Positions 15,758 to 23,203 of a DNA stretch of 26,358 nucleotides are shown in pieces. This DNA comes from Thiomicrorhabdus sp. GTDB lineage: Bacteria > Pseudomonadota > Gammaproteobacteria > Thiomicrospirales > Thiomicrospiraceae. Position 1 is the stretch's first letter; each line of letters opens with the position of its first letter. The translations under genes and the position numbers were made by a program. The notes beneath the pieces are model-generated. The model was not told where the DNA came from and searched no databases. It saw only the letters and a list, made by a program, of their open reading frames with translations. The stretch lies in the NCBI GenBank assembly GCA_015488565.1, contig WFNQ01000046.1:1-26358 (forward strand), in the 5' to 3' direction.

Positions 15758-16549
15758 TTAGCGTAAGTTGTAACTGACCGGCACTTTAATACGCCACTTT
15801 GTACGTGTAATTTCTTTTGGAAAAGGTTTAAATTGTTGATTCATTTTGACTTGAAATATCTGCAATGCCGCGTTGTCTAACAGTTTTCGACCAGAGGATT
15901 CAACAATGCTTAATTGAGAGATGCGTCCATTGGGTTCTAGTGTGAACTGAATGAATACATCCCCTTGCCAATTACGGCGCTTTGCTCGCTTTGGGTAACT
16001 GTTATAAGCGTGTTGGGCAATAATGGCGTTGAGTTCACTTAAATAGCGTTCTTCTGCTTTTGCGGCTTGATTGGTACGAATGGGAGCGGAAGGCATCTCC
16101 AATGGTTCTGCGACTGGTTCTTCTGCTGACTTAATGGCTGGAATAGGGGGGGAGATTTTTGGTTGCACTTCGATGACGGGTTCTATCGTCGGTTTAGGGG
16201 GGGGAGAAATTTTAATAGGTGTTTTGGTAGCGGGTTCAACCGGCTTTTTAATGGGTGGTTTACTCGGTTTTTCAATCGGGGCGGGGCGTTTTTCAATGGG
16301 TTTTAGAGGAGGTGGCTCAACGGCTTTAATGGGGGCAGGTTGCACCACTTCAACTCTTTTTGGCGTGGGCGGAGCCACTTGAAACATGGAAAGCGTAATG
16401 GGGACTTCGGTTAGTTCGGGCAACGCCTTTTTAGTTAGCGTGGAGGTATACCATATATAGCCAGTCAGTAATAGCAAAGCGTAAAGCACAAAGGCAATGA
16501 GAAAGGATTTTTTAGCGGGTGTAAATCGAGTCATCTTGTTACGATTCAC
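15758..16549 (-). CDS. tonB: TonB energy-transducing protein
   Basis: This 263-residue TonB carries proton-motive energy from ExbB/ExbD across the periplasm to outer-membrane receptors. A single N-terminal membrane segment (about 15-36) is followed by a Pro/Lys/Glu-rich spacer (about 55-157) able to span the periplasm, and a C-terminal TonB domain (about 175-263) with YPKRAKRRNWQGDVFIQF, the family-typical V-x-S-S-G-x-x-L-L-D-x-A-A and KVPVSY. The start overlaps exbD by 11 bases, so translation is likely coupled. Two runs of C on the coding strand (7 and 8 bases) encode I-S-P-P in the spacer, where length changes are tolerated but frameshifts would remove the functional domain. No receptor gene and no Fur box were seen near the operon, so the substrate is unknown. 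Confidence 0.93.
   Translation of the reverse strand: MNRNKMTRFTPAKKSFLIAFVLYALLLLTGYIWYTSTLTKKALPELTEVPITLSMFQVAPPTPKRVEVVQPAPIKAVEPPPLKPIEKRPAPIEKPSKPPIKKPVEPATKTPIKISPPPKPTIEPVIEVQPKISPPIPAIKSAEEPVAEPLEMPSAPIRTNQAAKAEERYLSELNAIIAQHAYNSYPKRAKRRNWQGDVFIQFTLEPNGRISQLSIVESSGRKLLDNAALQIFQVKMNQQFKPFPKEITRTKWRIKVPVSYNLR
16146..16204 (+). repeat. Two G runs (G7 at 16146-16152, G8 at 16197-16204) in the tonB spacer
   Basis: Both runs lie on the + strand and are followed by AGATTTTT and AGAAATTTT. They encode nearly identical peptides (K-I-S-P-P) on the other strand, in the disordered proline-rich spacer. They belong to the polarised G-run set. Confidence 0.85.
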
Positions 16550-16928
16550 GCGCTTTGGTTAAAATGGTGAGCTTGTCTAATTGCTGTTGCTTAAGTGCAT
16601 CAATCAACTGTACAAAATACCCAAATTCGGCCTTTTTATCCACCTGAATCACAATGTGCTGTTCTGGCGTGAGCTGTTTGATAAACTGCAGTGAAAATGC
16701 TTGGGTTTGCGGGGCTTCATCAATATAAAGTTGGTTGTTGTGATCAATGTGAAAGTAGACAGGGGTAATGTCTTGCTCAGGTACATAGCTTTGTGTACTT
16801 TGCGTTTCAGGCAGGTCAATGTTTAAACTGTCTTTGACAATAAAGCTCGCGGTCATTAAGACAATCGCCAGTAAGACCAGAATGACGTCAATGAGTGGAA
16901 TGACATTGATATTATCAAAGCGTTTCAT
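16539..16928 (-). CDS. exbD: ExbD, TonB-system proton-channel subunit (group 2)
   Basis: This 129-residue protein has one N-terminal membrane segment (about 9-30, NVIPLIDVILVLLAIVLM) containing the essential Asp14, which corresponds to the proton-carrying Asp of ExbD/TolR/MotB proteins. A periplasmic ExbD domain follows (about 45-125, with QVDKKAEFGYFVQLIDALK). It works with ExbB to energise TonB. The gene sits between exbB (11 bases upstream) and tonB (11-base overlap). The compact form resembles the group-2 ExbD described mainly from epsilonproteobacteria. Length and motifs look intact. Confidence 0.93.
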   Translation of the reverse strand: MKRFDNINVIPLIDVILVLLAIVLMTASFIVKDSLNIDLPETQSTQSYVPEQDITPVYFHIDHNNQLYIDEAPQTQAFSLQFIKQLTPEQHIVIQVDKKAEFGYFVQLIDALKQQQLDKLTILTKARES

Positions 16929-16939
16929 AAAATCTCAAA

Positions 16940-17380
16940 CTATTTTTGCGATAACGCATTGGATTGATCGGCTCGATACAGGGCATTAAACACATCCACT
17001 TTTCGGTTAAGTCCGTTGTACGCCATAATACAAGGTATGGCCACCGCAATACCTGCCGCAGTGGCCTTGAGTGCCAATGCCAATCCCGTCATAATGGCAC
17101 CCGTATCTAAATTATGCTCTTGTCCTAGTTCGTAAAAGGTAATTAAAATACCAACGACCGTTCCCAATAACCCAACATAGGGTGCATTCGCCCCAATGGT
17201 AGCCAGAGTGGTTAAGTTTTTAGTCAATGCAATATTAAGGTGTTCGTAGTGGCTAAACTGTTGCGTTTGTAAGTTTTTATAAAAAAACAGCCTCTCAAGC
17301 GTAATCCATAAAGCAATAAATCCCATAAGGCCTAATAAGCCAAATACAGTGATATCAAGATAGGTTTTTAAAATGTCCAT
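16940..17380 (-). CDS. exbB: ExbB, TonB-system energiser (short, group 2)
   Basis: This 146-residue MotA/TolQ/ExbB-family membrane protein forms the pentameric proton channel with ExbD. Three membrane segments are visible: about 11-29, about 67-85 (YVGLLGTVVGILITFYELG) and about 102-122 (ALALKATAAGIAVAIPCIMAY). It is much shorter than E. coli ExbB (about 244 residues), lacking the long cytoplasmic parts, which fits the group-2 ExbB class. It is the first gene of the exbB-exbD-tonB operon. The ribosome site is poor. The 191-bp gap to the divergent metallo-hydrolase gene holds no recognisable Fur box and no small gene that I can see. Confidence 0.92.
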   Translation of the reverse strand: MDILKTYLDITVFGLLGLMGFIALWITLERLFFYKNLQTQQFSHYEHLNIALTKNLTTLATIGANAPYVGLLGTVVGILITFYELGQEHNLDTGAIMTGLALALKATAAGIAVAIPCIMAYNGLNRKVDVFNALYRADQSNALSQK

Positions 17381-17571
17381 TGTATTTAAAGTGTCTCATC
17401 TGTTTTTTATGGGGATTATTGTAGCGTTATTTAAAGCAAATGAGTGTTAAAAAATACAAAATAAGTATGAAGCTTTTATGGATTATATTAGGGTTTAATT
17501 AAATGTTATTGGGTGTTAGAATCAAGTTACTTTTGATTGATTGAATGGTCATAAACACTAAGGAGTAGACG

Positions 17572-18567
17572 ATGAAACGTCGTGAATTATTAAAAACCGC
17601 TTTGGCTTCATCCGTTGGGCTAGTGGGTATGTCAGCCTTAAAACCACTGTATGCCAGTGATGCCATGATGATTAAAGCTGAGCCAATGTATGATGTTCCT
17701 GTGACCAAAGTAACCGATAGTTGTTACTACATTTTGGCAAAAGACCCTGAACCCACGCCTGAAAACCATGCCTTTTTTAATAACCCTGGCTTTGTCGTGA
17801 CCAGTGAAGGGGTGGTTGTCATTGATACGGGCAGTTCCGTACAAATTGGCGAGATGGTCTTGCGTCAAATCAAAACTGTAACCGATAAGCCCGTAGTGAT
17901 GGTCATTAACACCCACTATCATGGTGACCACTTTTTAGGCAACCACGCCTTTGTTTCGGCCTATCCCGATGTTCCCATTTATGCACATCCTGCCGCGATT
18001 GAAAAAATTAAATCCGATGGTGGTGATTTTTGGTACGGCTTTATGCAGCGTAACTCCAATAATGCCATTACAGGAACGGTTGTTACTTTGCCTAATAAAA
18101 CGTTTAAAGGGGGAGAGACGATTAAGGTGGGAGATAAAACCCTAAAAATCCACCAGTTTGGTGTTGCCCACACCGAATCTGATTTAATCATCGAAGTGGT
18201 CGAAGATAAAGTCGCTTTTATGGGGGATACCGCAATGCGTCGTGTCGCGAATATGGCGGATGGTTCATTTGTTGGAACCATTGACGCGATGAAAAAAGCC
18301 CAAGCATTAAATTGCGATCACTATATCGTTGGGCATGGCGTACATGATAACGTTAAAGTATGCCAAGACATGCAAGCCTTCTGCGAAGCCATCTATAACA
18401 ATGCCGAAGAGTATTACGAAGAAGGTTTATCTGATTTTGAAATGAAACCTAAAATTATGGCCGACCCTTTTATGAAAAATGTCGCCAGCCAATGGCCGGG
18501 TTACGATAAAACCTTGGGTGTATTTATCTCCTTAGCCGTCGCAGAAGTGGAAGAAAACTTGTTTTAA
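17572..18567 (+). CDS. Tat-exported metallo-beta-lactamase-fold hydrolase (SoxH-like)
   Basis: This 331-residue protein opens with a twin-arginine leader (KRRELLK, hydrophobic stretch, cleavage near ALKPLYA-S), implying folded export to the periplasm. The metallo-beta-lactamase fold is complete for two metals: HYHGDH (His115, His117, Asp119, His120), His200 (GVAHTESD), Asp219 (FMGDT) and His255 (VGHG). A helical C-terminal tail (about 260-331) follows. Relatives are called SoxH-like or quinoprotein-relay hydrolases; their substrates are poorly known, and beta-lactamase activity should not be assumed. A sulfur-compound or thioester substrate would fit a sulfur oxidiser but is speculation. A strong ribosome site (AAGGAG) is 8 bases upstream. 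It is apparently a single-gene unit, convergent with the CheY-like gene. Confidence 0.87.
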   Translation: MKRRELLKTALASSVGLVGMSALKPLYASDAMMIKAEPMYDVPVTKVTDSCYYILAKDPEPTPENHAFFNNPGFVVTSEGVVVIDTGSSVQIGEMVLRQIKTVTDKPVVMVINTHYHGDHFLGNHAFVSAYPDVPIYAHPAAIEKIKSDGGDFWYGFMQRNSNNAITGTVVTLPNKTFKGGETIKVGDKTLKIHQFGVAHTESDLIIEVVEDKVAFMGDTAMRRVANMADGSFVGTIDAMKKAQALNCDHYIVGHGVHDNVKVCQDMQAFCEAIYNNAEEYYEEGLSDFEMKPKIMADPFMKNVASQWPGYDKTLGVFISLAVAEVEENLF

Positions 18568-18591
18568 GCACAATTTTAAGGCGATTTCAAT

Positions 18592-18610
18592 CATGCTCGA
18601 GATAAGCATG
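18592..18610. terminator. Weak hairpin between convergent genes
   Basis: CATGCT (18592-18597) and AGCATG (18605-18610) form a 6-bp stem with a 7-base loop in the 55-bp gap between the metallo-hydrolase and receiver genes. There is no clear T run, so terminator function is uncertain. Confidence 0.3.
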
Positions 18611-18622
18611 TTGGAGATAAGT

Positions 18623-18979
18623 TTACGTCACTCGTTCAATGGCATTGATTAATTTGGAGGGATCAAAAGGTTTTACAATCCAACCCGTTGCACCAAGCCT
18701 TCGACCTTCATCTTTCATCTCTTGACTGGCTTCGGTGGTCAGCATGAGGGTGGGGGTGTATTTTCCATTGGGGTGTTGGCGTAATTTTTCTAAAAATTCT
18801 AATCCCGTCATAATCGGCATATTAATATCAGACAGTATGACATCAAATTTTTGTTGTTTTACGGCCTGCAGTCCTTCTTGGCCATTTTCGGCAAAGGTTA
18901 AATCGTAGTTTGCTTGTAATACTTGTTTGACCAGTTTTCGTAAAGAACGGGCATCATCGACATAAAGTATTTTTTTCAT
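18623..18979 (-). CDS. Single-domain CheY-like response regulator
   Basis: This 118-residue protein is a bare receiver domain with no output domain. The acidic pocket (Asp8, Asp9), phospho-acceptor Asp51 (ILSDINMP), switch Thr81 (LMLTTE) and Lys103 (VKPF) are all present. The GATGWIVKPFDPSKL ending is common in CheY proteins of chemotaxis clusters. It may control flagellar or pilus behaviour, but no kinase, methyl-accepting protein or che gene is nearby, so it is an orphan here and its partner is unknown. A good ribosome site (AAGGA) lies 9 bases upstream. It is convergent with the metallo-hydrolase gene and divergent from ppiD. Confidence 0.92.
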   Translation of the reverse strand: MKKILYVDDARSLRKLVKQVLQANYDLTFAENGQEGLQAVKQQKFDVILSDINMPIMTGLEFLEKLRQHPNGKYTPTLMLTTEASQEMKDEGRRLGATGWIVKPFDPSKLINAIERVT

Positions 18980-19033
18980 GCGCTTAAATCCTTAATTTTA
19001 GAGGCTTTTAAAAAAGTTTAGCTTAAAAATAGA

Positions 19034-19040
19034 GGGGGGG
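19034..19040 (+). repeat. G7 run followed by AGAATTTTTT (intergenic)
   Basis: The run lies in the 189-bp gap between the receiver gene and ppiD and is the only intergenic member of the seven-G-or-longer set. The preceding CTTAAAAATAGAG resembles the reverse complement of the 3' end of the intergenic repeat elements, so it may be a decayed piece of one. I see no gene in this gap. Confidence 0.7.
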
Positions 19041-19168
19041 AGAATTTTTTATGACTCTTTTTGAAAGATAAACTGAAGTAATCCTTTTTAATAGGTGAAA
19101 GAAGTTACTGAGGTTGGTATCATAAGCACTATTTATTAATAGTTGATTTTAAGAACAAAGGAATTTTC

Positions 19169-21076
19169 ATGTTACAAAGTATTCGTGATCGCGCTCAGGG
19201 ATGGATCGCTTGGGTGATTGTCGGATTGATTATCTTAACATTTGCGTTATTTGGAATTGATCAGTACGCACGTGGCGACAAAGTAGTGGTGGTCGCGGAG
19301 GTGAACGGCCAACATGTAACAGGAAATGAGTTTTTGACGTTATATAACCGCCAAAAATCGCGTCTTGAAGAGCAGTTTGGTGATATGTATGATCAAGTGG
19401 TTGATGATGAAACGTTGCGTTTACAGGTGTTAGATGCGCTGGTCGAATCGGAGTTGATGCGTCAGTGGGCGAATGATAATGGTATGTTGGTCACGGATCG
19501 CCAGTTGGCGTCGGCAATACATTCTGCGGAAGTATTTCAACAGGATGGTAAGTTCTCTGACAAAATTTACGAAGAAGTATTGATGCGTAACGGGATGAAT
19601 ATTGCGCGTTTTGAGTATGAGCAACGACAGTATTTATTAGAAGGACAATTTTTTGCTTTGACCATGTCGGGTAACTTTGCGACTCCGTTTGAAGTGAATC
19701 AGTTAGCCTCGCTACAGGGTCAAGAGCGTAATGTTAATTATTTGCGCATTGATCAACGTCCCTTTATAAAAACGGTTGAGGTTTCTGAAAAGGACATTCA
19801 AGCGGCTTATGATAAAGATAAAGAACGTTATATTGAGGCGGAAAAAGTATCGGTAGATTATATTGATCTTTCACAAGCGGAAATTGCAAAAAATATTGAG
19901 GTGAATGATGCACTGATTCAGGCGTATTATGATGAAAACAGTGCTCTGTTTACCTTGCCTGAAAAGCGTCATGCAAAACACATTTTGATTTCTATTGAAG
20001 CGGATACGGATGAAGCGAAAGCGGCGGCATTGAAAACCGTTGCAGAGGTACAGGCGAAGTTGGCAGCTGGTGAGGCATTTGAAGCTTTGGCTAAAACGTA
20101 CTCTAAAGATCCTGGTTCAGCCAGTTCGGGTGGTGATTTAGGTACGTTTGAGCAAGGGATGATGGTTCCTGAGTTTGATGAGGTGGTCTTTTCTTTAGCG
20201 GTTGGGCAGGTGAGTGAACCGGTTAAAACGGACTTTGGTTACCATATTATTAAATTGGAAGGCATTGAGTCTAAGCAAGTTCAGCCATTGGAAACCGTGA
20301 AATCAGAGGTGATTGAGCAGTATAAGATGGAAGAGGCGGAGCGTCAGTATTTTGACCTGCTAGAGCAGTTAACCACGGTGGCTTATGAACAATCAGACAG
20401 TTTAGAGCCTGCGGCGGATGTTGTGGGCCTTAAAGTTCAAACGTCTGAGCTGTTTACACATGAAGGCGGAGTGGGTGATATTTTGTCGAACCCTAAAGTA
20501 TCTGCAATGGCTTTTTCAACCGAGTTATTGAAAGAGAATTTGAATAGTGATGCGATTGAGCTTAGCCCAAATCGTTCGGTATTTATTCGAGTGAATCAAC
20601 ATATTGAGCAACGTCAAAAACCTTTGGCAGAAGTGGCAGAGTCGATTAAAGAGCAGTTAACGCGACAAGCCGCGGTTAAAGAAGCGGCGGCATTAGCTGA
20701 GCAGTTGTTGGCAAAAGTTAAATCGGGTGAAAACCCAGAATCATTGATGCGTGATGGTGTTGAGTGGAATACGGTTGGTTGGGTTGCGCGTAATACGCAA
20801 AAGCTTTTACCGCAAATAGTGAGTGAGGCCTTTAAGGTGGCTAAACCGAAAGAAGAGGGGCAATCTTCTTGGGGGTCTTTCCAGCTCAATACGGGAGATA
20901 CTATCTTATTGGAGGTTTCAGGAGTCAGAACGCAACCCATCTCGGATGAGGGCAAGCAAGCACTAAATCAAGCCTTTGCAGAGCTTTTTGGTAGTGCAGA
21001 ATATAAAGGCCGTTTAGAAGGCTTAAAAGCGAAAGCGGATATTGTTCATTTACCGGTGTATAAAACGGTTAAATAA
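19169..21076 (+). CDS. ppiD: Periplasmic folding chaperone PpiD
   Basis: This 635-residue inner-membrane-anchored chaperone of the SurA/parvulin type works at the periplasmic exit of the Sec translocon. One membrane helix (about 12-30, WIAWVIVGLIILTFALFGI) follows a short cytoplasmic N-terminus; a SurA-like N domain (about 35-180) precedes a parvulin-type PPIase domain (about 266-366: RHAKHILI, SSGGDLGTFEQGMMVPEF, TDFGYHIIKLEGI) and a C-terminal chaperone region. The parvulin domain looks conserved, although PPIase activity is weak or absent in E. coli PpiD. In many relatives ppiD is near lon and hupB; here the lon-like gene is 15 kb away. The start has AAGGAA 7 bases upstream. A classical terminator follows. 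Confidence 0.93.
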   Translation: MLQSIRDRAQGWIAWVIVGLIILTFALFGIDQYARGDKVVVVAEVNGQHVTGNEFLTLYNRQKSRLEEQFGDMYDQVVDDETLRLQVLDALVESELMRQWANDNGMLVTDRQLASAIHSAEVFQQDGKFSDKIYEEVLMRNGMNIARFEYEQRQYLLEGQFFALTMSGNFATPFEVNQLASLQGQERNVNYLRIDQRPFIKTVEVSEKDIQAAYDKDKERYIEAEKVSVDYIDLSQAEIAKNIEVNDALIQAYYDENSALFTLPEKRHAKHILISIEADTDEAKAAALKTVAEVQAKLAAGEAFEALAKTYSKDPGSASSGGDLGTFEQGMMVPEFDEVVFSLAVGQVSEPVKTDFGYHIIKLEGIESKQVQPLETVKSEVIEQYKMEEAERQYFDLLEQLTTVAYEQSDSLEPAADVVGLKVQTSELFTHEGGVGDILSNPKVSAMAFSTELLKENLNSDAIELSPNRSVFIRVNQHIEQRQKPLAEVAESIKEQLTRQAAVKEAAALAEQLLAKVKSGENPESLMRDGVEWNTVGWVARNTQKLLPQIVSEAFKVAKPKEEGQSSWGSFQLNTGDTILLEVSGVRTQPISDEGKQALNQAFAELFGSAEYKGRLEGLKAKADIVHLPVYKTVK

Positions 21077-21108
21077 TAGAACAAAGTTGTGATTGTTCGC
21101 TCTTAACG

Positions 21109-21141
21109 CCCCATATTTCTTTAGGAATATGGGGTTTTTTT
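21109..21141 (+). terminator. Rho-independent terminator of ppiD
   Basis: CCCCATATT (21109-21117) pairs perfectly with AATATGGGG (21126-21134), with extra T-G and C-G pairs inside, and is followed directly by seven T. It is 33 bases after the ppiD stop. Confidence 0.9.
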
Positions 21142-21213
21142 ATGTCTTAATTTTATACGTTATGAGATGCTGGCGAAAAGTATCTACTGCTCAGTGGAAA
21201 TACAAGGTGAATT

Positions 21214-21280
21214 GAGCTAGCTCAAGAGAGGGGACTCTGGAGCAAAGTTTTTTTTGCCCCCCATTTTTATAGTTTTTGAA
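21214..21280 (+). repeat. Intergenic repeat element, copy 2
   Basis: This copy contains the hairpin GCTC-A-AGAG / CTCT-G-GAGC with loop AGGGGA (21220-21243), then AAAG and eight T, then CCCCCCATTTTTATA and a T run. It matches copy 1 at 15106-15170. It lies in the 205-bp gap between convergent ppiD and hflD, beyond the ppiD terminator, so it is not needed to end ppiD. A 10-bp palindrome, GAGCTAGCTC, opens it. Confidence 0.65.
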
Positions 21281-21281
21281 T

Positions 21282-21986
21282 TTAATCTTGTTTGAATAAG
21301 CTAGTGACTTTGTTTGAATGGGTATCGTCATCAGATGAGTCGTGGTGATCATTGTTATCAATTTTAAAGCTTATCGCATCGGCTAAATATTTTTTACGAG
21401 ACCAAATAAGCCCCCAGCGAGAGCCACCCACTTGATCCCAAAGTAGCGCAGAGCGAATCCCAGCGAGTAGTAGCGCTCGAATTTTATTTGCGGTTCGTGC
21501 ATTTTGTAAGTGGCCGTGTTGTCCGTTGACAATAATGCGTGGGTTTACTTGGCTAATGTTTTCGGAGTAAGCGCGTGCGATTGAGGCGATTACGTTGTCG
21601 TGTTCTAACCCAAAATGCGCTTGTTGGCTCTTTGCCACCTCTAAAACTTTGGCAACGTTTTGCAAGGGTTCTCCGAGTTTCATGAGCTTTTTTTCTAAAA
21701 TCATTAAGCTTAAAACATAGCGGGTTATTTCGAGGTTACGGCTGTCCGTGGCGGATTCGGAATTCATTTGATTGAGTAAGCTGCGTACTCCGACTTGAAT
21801 ATTGGCAAGGTCTCCGCCATAAACATCCAACGTTTTGTCTGGATTATCGCAAAATAGCGATTGAATGCAAGTATGGTAAGCGACATCATTGGCTTTTCCG
21901 GTGGTTGCGAGGTCATGCACTAACTGGGCGGCTTGGTAAATTCCAACTAAAGCGAAACTTCGATCTTGCTGAGTATATTCTGTCAT
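21282..21986 (-). CDS. hflD: HflD-family protein (lysogenisation regulator homologue)
   Basis: This 234-residue all-helical protein matches the HflD (YcfC) family: FALVGIYQAAQLVHDLATTG (11-30), LFCDNPDKTLDVYGG (44-58), RYVLSLMILEKKL (85-97), QVNPRIIVNGQHGHLQN (about 141-157) and a terminal LWDQVGGSRWGLIWSRKKYL block. In E. coli HflD is membrane-associated and was found through its effect on phage lambda CII; its normal cellular role is unclear. The strongest clue is position: it starts 5 bases after mnmA, the conserved mnmA-hflD arrangement, and its ribosome site (AAGG) overlaps the mnmA end. The His/Asp/Ser-rich C-terminal tail after about residue 212 extends beyond the usual length and looks unconserved. 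Confidence 0.9.
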   Translation of the reverse strand: MTEYTQQDRSFALVGIYQAAQLVHDLATTGKANDVAYHTCIQSLFCDNPDKTLDVYGGDLANIQVGVRSLLNQMNSESATDSRNLEITRYVLSLMILEKKLMKLGEPLQNVAKVLEVAKSQQAHFGLEHDNVIASIARAYSENISQVNPRIIVNGQHGHLQNARTANKIRALLLAGIRSALLWDQVGGSRWGLIWSRKKYLADAISFKIDNNDHHDSSDDDTHSNKVTSLFKQD

Positions 21987-21991
21987 TTAAT

Positions 21992-23134
21992 TTAACCTTT
22001 TTTCGTTTGTCGCTCATTTGCTGAATGCAATCTTTGGTCAATAATACCGCCGCCTAAACAATCGTCCCCGTTATAAAAAACGATGGATTGTCCGGGGGCA
22101 ATGGCTAATTGGGACTCGTTAAATTCCACGAGTAGTGTGCCGTTACTTTCATCTATAATTTGGCAAGGCTGTTCTTCTTGGCGATAACGAATTTTAGCTT
22201 TGAGTGGCGTATTAAGTGGTGGACATTGACCGGACACCCAGTCTAATGTATCGGCCACTAAGAAGCGGTGTTGTAAGAGTGGGTGTTGCTTGCCTTGTAC
22301 GGCAATCAACTGGTTTGTTTTGATAATTTTATCGGCAGCGTACCAAGGGTCATTGCTTGTACCATGCCCGCCACCCACGCCAAGCCCTTTGCGTTGACCC
22401 AGCGTGTGATACATTAGACCATCGTGTTTGCCAATGATATGACCAAATTCGTCAACAATGTCTCCCGGTTGTGCGGGAATGAATTGTTGTAAGAAATCTT
22501 TAAATTTACGCTCGCCAATAAAGCAAATGCCCGTACTATCTTTTTTGTTATGAGTAATGAGTCCCGCTTGTTCGGCCATCTCACGAACTAAGGGTTTGTC
22601 GAGTTCGCCCACTGGAAATAGTGTTTTTTGTAGTTGGTGCTGTTGCAACGTATAGAGAAAATAGCTTTGATCTTTATTGTTATCCAGCCCTTTTAACAGG
22701 TGGTAAAATCCATTATCGTCTCGTTGAATACGGGCGTAGTGTCCTGTGGCAATATAGTCGGCACCTAGTTCGAGTGCGTGTTGTAAAAAGGCTTTAAACT
22801 TGACCTCTTTATTGCATAAAATATCGGGATTAGGGGTGCGTCCCGTTTTATATTCGGTTATAAAATGTTTAAAAACATTGTCCCAATATTCCCCCGAAAA
22901 GTTTTCGATATGCACCGGAATATCTAACACTTCGGCGACTTTTATTACATCTTTTAAGTCTTCCGCTGCGGGGCAGTAGTCATCGGTATCATCACCCTCC
23001 CAGTTTTTCATAAACAACCCCTCGACATCATAGCCTTGCTGTTTAAGCAGCAGGGCGGCAACGGAAGAATCTACGCCGCCTGATAAGCCGACAATAACCT
23101 TGGTTTTTGAGTAATCGTTTGACGTTTTTTTCAT
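21992..23134 (-). CDS. mnmA: tRNA-specific 2-thiouridylase MnmA
   Basis: MnmA activates U34 of Lys, Glu and Gln tRNAs with ATP and inserts sulfur supplied by the Tus relay, giving s2U34, in the cytosol. The 380-residue protein shows the PP-loop SGGVDSS (18-24), the MKNWEGDD tRNA-contact loop (42-49), catalytic Cys107 (DILCNKEVKF), the second catalytic Cys204 (STGICFIGERKF), GHYARI (131-136) and the C-terminal beta-barrel with QRKGLGVGGG. All key residues are present and the length is normal. No clear ribosome site precedes the ATG. It is the upstream partner of hflD, and rluE lies 69 bases further upstream on the same strand, so one transcript could cover all three. Confidence 0.96.
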   Translation of the reverse strand: MKKTSNDYSKTKVIVGLSGGVDSSVAALLLKQQGYDVEGLFMKNWEGDDTDDYCPAAEDLKDVIKVAEVLDIPVHIENFSGEYWDNVFKHFITEYKTGRTPNPDILCNKEVKFKAFLQHALELGADYIATGHYARIQRDDNGFYHLLKGLDNNKDQSYFLYTLQQHQLQKTLFPVGELDKPLVREMAEQAGLITHNKKDSTGICFIGERKFKDFLQQFIPAQPGDIVDEFGHIIGKHDGLMYHTLGQRKGLGVGGGHGTSNDPWYAADKIIKTNQLIAVQGKQHPLLQHRFLVADTLDWVSGQCPPLNTPLKAKIRYRQEEQPCQIIDESNGTLLVEFNESQLAIAPGQSIVFYNGDDCLGGGIIDQRLHSANERQTKKG

Positions 23135-23203
23135 GGGGGTATAACGCTTTAAATGTTAATTATTTGAAGGGGTATTTTAACAGAGCATAGAAAAGTATTC
23201 GAA

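Noticed and set aside
16071..16382. A Gly-rich 103-codon open frame on the + strand opposite tonB
   Set aside because: The Gly-rich sequence is just the reverse of the Pro-rich TonB spacer, with no independent start signals.
17381..17571. Possible Fur box in the exbB-metallo-hydrolase intergenic region
   Set aside because: No match to the GATAATGATAATCATTATC pattern could be found on either strand.
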